This document shows positions 5,179 to 7,312 of a stretch of DNA of 7,312 nucleotides, in pieces. The stretch is taken from NCBI GenBank assembly GCA_964559575.1, contig CAZLGQ010000029.1, forward strand, positions 1 to 7,312. The letters are read 5' to 3'. The position numbers and the translations under genes were made by a program. Within the stretch, counting starts at the first letter, position 1. Each line of letters starts with the position of its first letter. The DNA comes from SKVL01 sp964559575. GTDB taxonomy: Bacteria; Patescibacteriota; Minisyncoccia; Phycocordibacterales; CSBR16-193. The notes beneath the pieces were generated by a model. It ran no database searches and had not been told where the DNA came from. It was given only the letters and a program-made list of their open reading frames with translations.

Positions 5179-7053
5179 CTATTCTTCAAACTCCTTAATA
5201 AGATCTTCCATCTTCTTCAAAGAATTTTTAAGTTTATCTTCTTCCTTAAGAAGGTTCCTATATTTATTTTCTAAAGATAACATTTCTTTATCTACTTCTT
5301 TAAAATTATCATTTAAATTCCATTTTTCTTGATCTAAAGACCTTCTTTGCTGTTCCGCATCCCAACGTTTTTTCTCTATTTTATGTAACACCACAGGATC
5401 CTCAGCTTCCTTTTCTTCTTTTTCTATACTTTCTATCTTATCTTCTATTTTATCTTTTTTATCATGAATTTCCTCAATTTTATGTTTGATAGTAGACTTG
5501 CGATCATTTTTTATATTCCATTCATTTTCTAATCTTTCCTTTTCATTTTTTATATCCCCCAAACGTTTTTCAATTTCTTCTTTTTTATCTTTTGATTCAA
5601 GAGTTTTTTTAAAACTCTTCATTTTTTCAATTTCCTTTTTAATTTCCTCCTTCTGTTTTTTAATATTCTGCATTTCTTTATTAATTGATTCAGATTTTTC
5701 CTCTATCTCCTTAACTCTTTTATCTATATCCCATCTTTCTTTTTCAAGCTTTCTTCTCTCCTCTTCAAGCCCCCATCGCTCTTCCTCTAAAGCTCTTTTG
5801 GAATCACTATTTTCTTCTTTTTTTTCTTTTTCTGTTATTGTAGCTATTTTATTTTCTACATCTTTTTCTTTATCAACCACAGAAACTCTTTTATTTTTCA
5901 GATCATTCATCTCTTCTTCAATTGGAGATAAACTGTTCTCTTTGTTTAAAAACTGATTATCTAACTCTTTTATTTTTTCTTCTTTATCTTTTATATTTTT
6001 TTCAATCTGTTTTTTTCTTTCTTCTAACTGTGCTTCTGTGTTTTCCTCTTTCTTTTGAGGTTCCTCTTTTTCTGTTTCCTCTACAGGTTCAGGTGTAACT
6101 AAACCATCTTCCTTTACCTCTTCTTTTTTAACTTTGGTTTCATCTTCTTTTTTTATTTCATCTTCCTCTTTCTTTTGAGGTTCCTCTTTTTTATCCTCAC
6201 CTTTTTCTTCATCTATAGATTCCTTAGAAGGAGGTTCTTCCGGTGTAGATTCAGATGAAGAAGGAGTAGCTTCTTTTATCTCTTCTTTTTCAGTTGTTGG
6301 TTCCTCCTCTTTTACCTCAGTTTCTTCTTTATTTTTAGGTTCCTCTTTTTTATCTTTTATATCTTCTTTTTTATCAGTTTTTTCATTCTTTTTAGAAAGA
6401 TAATCAGAAAAAATATCTTCAGCTAAACCTACTTCCTCTTTTTCTTTATTTTGATCTTTCTTAGAAGGAGGTTCTTCCGGTGTAGATTCAGATGAAGAAG
6501 GAGTAGCTTCTTTTATCTCTTCTTTTTCAGTTGTTGGTTCCTCCTCTTTTACCTCAGTTTCTTCTTTATTTTTAGGTTCCTCTTTTTTATCCTCACCTTT
6601 TTCTTCATCTATAGATTCCTTAGAAGGAGGTTCTTCCGGTGTAGATTCAGATGAAGAAGGAGTAGCTTCTTTTATCTCTTCTTTTTCAGTTGTTGGTTCC
6701 TCCTCTTTTACCTCAGTTTCTTCTTTATTTTGAGATTCTTCTTCCTCTTTTACTTTATCTTTTTCTTTTTCTGTTTCTTCTACAGGTTTAGATGAAATAT
6801 TTTCACCTTCCTTTTTAGTTGGTTTTAAAAGTACGGTTTTTGACTGAGGAATAACAGCATGTTCTTCATACTGTGTAAGTTTCTTTTGAATATTATCAGG
6901 TAACTTTTTAATAGAAGTTTCATTTATATTACCTTTTTGTTTCATTTCAAAAAGATCACTTATAAAGGTATTTATTGGCTTAATATTAGAAACTATGGTT
7001 TTTTTACCTTGTGCAACAGGAGTTCCTTCTAATGAATGGCTTTTATCTTTCAT
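5179..7053 (-). CDS. Large Lys/Glu-rich protein: disordered repeats plus long coiled coil
   Basis: I do not recognise this 624-residue protein as a named family. It has no signal peptide or membrane helix and should be cytoplasmic. Residues 1-80 are the least biased part and could hold a small binding region (INTFISDLF, 27-35). Residues about 81-340 are disordered and extremely rich in Glu, Lys, Pro, Ser and Thr. They contain three identical 37-residue units (109-145, 162-198, 241-277) with the landmark EATPSSSESTPEEPPSK. A hydrophobic island, VGLAEDIFSDYLSKK (208-222), interrupts them. Residues about 341-624 form a nearly continuous coiled coil with five tryptophans (427, 441, 512, 564, 578) and a duplicated RW-x5-RR-x6-W motif. 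It is first in a probable operon with MscS and MgtE-like genes and ends in TAG, the only non-TAA stop seen. Filament, scaffold or envelope-tethering roles are possible but unproven. Low-complexity matches to eukaryotic proteins would be spurious. Confidence 0.85.
   Translation of the reverse strand: MKDKSHSLEGTPVAQGKKTIVSNIKPINTFISDLFEMKQKGNINETSIKKLPDNIQKKLTQYEEHAVIPQSKTVLLKPTKKEGENISSKPVEETEKEKDKVKEEEESQNKEETEVKEEEPTTEKEEIKEATPSSSESTPEEPPSKESIDEEKGEDKKEEPKNKEETEVKEEEPTTEKEEIKEATPSSSESTPEEPPSKKDQNKEKEEVGLAEDIFSDYLSKKNEKTDKKEDIKDKKEEPKNKEETEVKEEEPTTEKEEIKEATPSSSESTPEEPPSKESIDEEKGEDKKEEPQKKEEDEIKKEDETKVKKEEVKEDGLVTPEPVEETEKEEPQKKEENTEAQLEERKKQIEKNIKDKEEKIKELDNQFLNKENSLSPIEEEMNDLKNKRVSVVDKEKDVENKIATITEKEKKEENSDSKRALEEERWGLEEERRKLEKERWDIDKRVKEIEEKSESINKEMQNIKKQKEEIKKEIEKMKSFKKTLESKDKKEEIEKRLGDIKNEKERLENEWNIKNDRKSTIKHKIEEIHDKKDKIEDKIESIEKEEKEAEDPVVLHKIEKKRWDAEQQRRSLDQEKWNLNDNFKEVDKEMLSLENKYRNLLKEEDKLKNSLKKMEDLIKEFEE
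6178..6335 (-). repeat. 158-bp direct repeat, copy C (residues 241-292)
   Basis: This is the third copy, identical to copy A over the full 158 bp including synonymous positions. It is followed in the protein by QKKEEDEIKKED, where similarity to the other copies fades. The lack of synonymous differences means recent duplication or ongoing gene conversion. Confidence 0.95.
6460..6591 (-). repeat. 132-bp direct repeat, copy B (residues 155-198)
   Basis: Identical base for base to 6223-6354 in and beside copy C, offset 237 bp (79 codons). After the shared unit the protein continues differently (KDQNKEKEEVGLAEDIF), so the segment between B and C is either an insertion or the remains of an older, divergent unit. 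Confidence 0.95.
6574..6731 (-). repeat. 158-bp direct repeat, copy A (residues 109-160)
   Basis: Identical base for base to copy C at 6178-6335, offset 396 bp (132 codons). It encodes the 37-residue unit plus ESIDEEKGEDKKEEP. Its low-coordinate end (6574-6591) is shared with copy B, so A and B are a tandem pair with a 159-bp (53-codon) period. Confidence 0.95.
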
Positions 7054-7085
7054 AATTTAAAATATATAAATTTAAAAATACTTTT

Positions 7086-7091
7086 ATTATA
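7086..7091 (-). promoter_or_regulatory. Candidate -10 box for the coiled-coil/MscS/MgtE operon
   Basis: A perfect TATAAT lies on the minus strand at 7091-7086, about 33 bp before the start at 7053. The best -35 candidate, TTGGAT (7116-7111), is 19 bp away, longer than ideal. It is the only good promoter-like element seen upstream of the three-gene operon within the 107-bp gap. That gap otherwise holds only a small A/T-rich inverted repeat at 7114-7129. Confidence 0.4.
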
Positions 7092-7160
7092 ATATCATCC
7101 CACAAACAAAATCCAATAATTGGTTATTGTGTATATTTTATCACAATTAATCTATAACAG

Positions 7161-7312
7161 TTAATAACCTCTTTTTAATTCTTCATTCCGAACCTCTTCT
7201 TCATCCATACCAAAATGATGAGCCACTTCATGCCAAACGGTTATTCTGATAATTCTGTTTAGATCTTCTTTACTTTTTGCTTCATTCAATATAGCTGTTT
7301 TAAAAATCGTTA
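7161..7312 (-). CDS. Zinicin-like metallopeptidase (PF06262/DUF1025 type), C-terminal part
   Basis: This is the last 49 residues and TAA stop of a gene entering from the right edge. It shows the zinc-binding HExxH motif in TVWHEVAHHFGMDEEEV, with the first His at about residue 27 of the visible part. This is close to the family's C-terminal signature, in which HExxHxxG is followed by an acidic helix. Members are small single-domain (about 110-140 residue) minimal metallopeptidases of unclear substrate, often cytoplasmic. The ending ELKRGY lies 107 bp upstream of the coiled-coil gene, with no strong terminator between, so partial readthrough into that operon cannot be excluded. The gene's start is outside the window. 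Confidence 0.82.
   Translation of the reverse strand, partial: TIFKTAILNEAKSKEDLNRIIRITVWHEVAHHFGMDEEEVRNEELKRGY

Noticed and set aside
5486..5956. Open frame of 156 codons on the plus strand, rich in Ser, Phe and Leu
   Set aside because: It is the antisense image of the K/E-rich coiled-coil gene. GAA and AAA codons read backwards give TTC and TTT, so long open antisense frames are expected.
6178..6731. Possible CRISPR array or mobile-element repeats
   Set aside because: The repeats are long, in frame, within one coding sequence, and lack regular unique spacers, terminal inverted repeats or a transposase.
5179..7053. Similarity to TolA, IgA-protease-like or neurofilament/caldesmon proteins
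   Set aside because: Any resemblance comes from K/E/P composition. TolA-type proteins carry an N-terminal membrane helix, which is absent here, and no specific domain is visible.
7114..7129. CAATAA-TTGG-TTATTG hairpin between the zinicin-like gene and the coiled-coil gene
   Set aside because: The stem is only 6 bp with two G/C pairs and has no adjoining T run on the minus strand. Short A/T inverted repeats are common by chance here. It remains a possible operator or weak terminator.
1..7312. UGA-as-glycine genetic code (Gracilibacteria/SR1)
   Set aside because: The genes are full length without reading UGA as sense and glycines use GGN codons. TGA is simply absent among the eight visible stops, which is unremarkable in an A/T-rich genome.

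Overview
The window is a strongly AT-rich, gene-dense bacterial segment with eight complete or partial genes on the minus strand and one (the LOG-family gene) on the plus strand. Leaders before start codons are nearly pure A/T with no clear Shine-Dalgarno motif. Of the eight visible stop codons, seven are TAA, one is TAG and none is TGA. The genes read through as long open frames in the standard bacterial code, so UGA recoding of the Gracilibacteria/SR1 type is not indicated. Gene content (a GerMN protein in a setting with no other sporulation gene, a short MgtE-type transporter, a possible baeRF/host-attachment-like protein, a zinicin-like peptidase and a large Lys/Glu-rich coiled-coil protein) and compactness fit a Patescibacteria (Candidate Phyla Radiation) genome. 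That assignment is inference; there is no rRNA or ribosomal protein marker here.

Layout. Positions 1-202 hold the 5' end of a tRNA-guanine transglycosylase gene (tgt, minus), divergent from a LOG-family nucleotide-hydrolase-like gene (272-994, plus) across a 69-bp spacer with overlapping promoter elements. The LOG gene meets a possible baeRF/host-attachment-like gene (1001-1525, minus) tail to tail, 6 bp apart. Two independent minus-strand units follow, each ended by a clear hairpin terminator: a cupin gene (1638-2036, terminator 1587-1618) and a membrane-anchored GerMN-domain gene (2153-2941, terminator 2101-2138). The cupin promoter lies inside a perfect 13-6-13 inverted repeat.

From 7053 down to 3072 there is a probable three-gene operon. 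It runs from a 624-residue Lys/Glu-rich repeat and coiled-coil protein, through an MscS-type mechanosensitive channel, to an MgtE-type divalent-cation transporter lacking the usual N-terminal domain, with 41- and 29-bp gaps. The large protein has near-perfect DNA repeats in its disordered half and an older internal duplication in its coiled-coil half. At the right edge (7161-7312) is the C-terminal end of a zinicin-like HExxH metallopeptidase.

Together the operon suggests a cell-envelope and osmotic/ionic homeostasis unit with an uncharacterised filamentous or scaffold-like protein in front. The other genes are single-gene housekeeping or regulatory units. No intergenic stretch exceeds 130 bp. 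I see no tRNA, rRNA, CRISPR array, insertion sequence or recognisable defence system.
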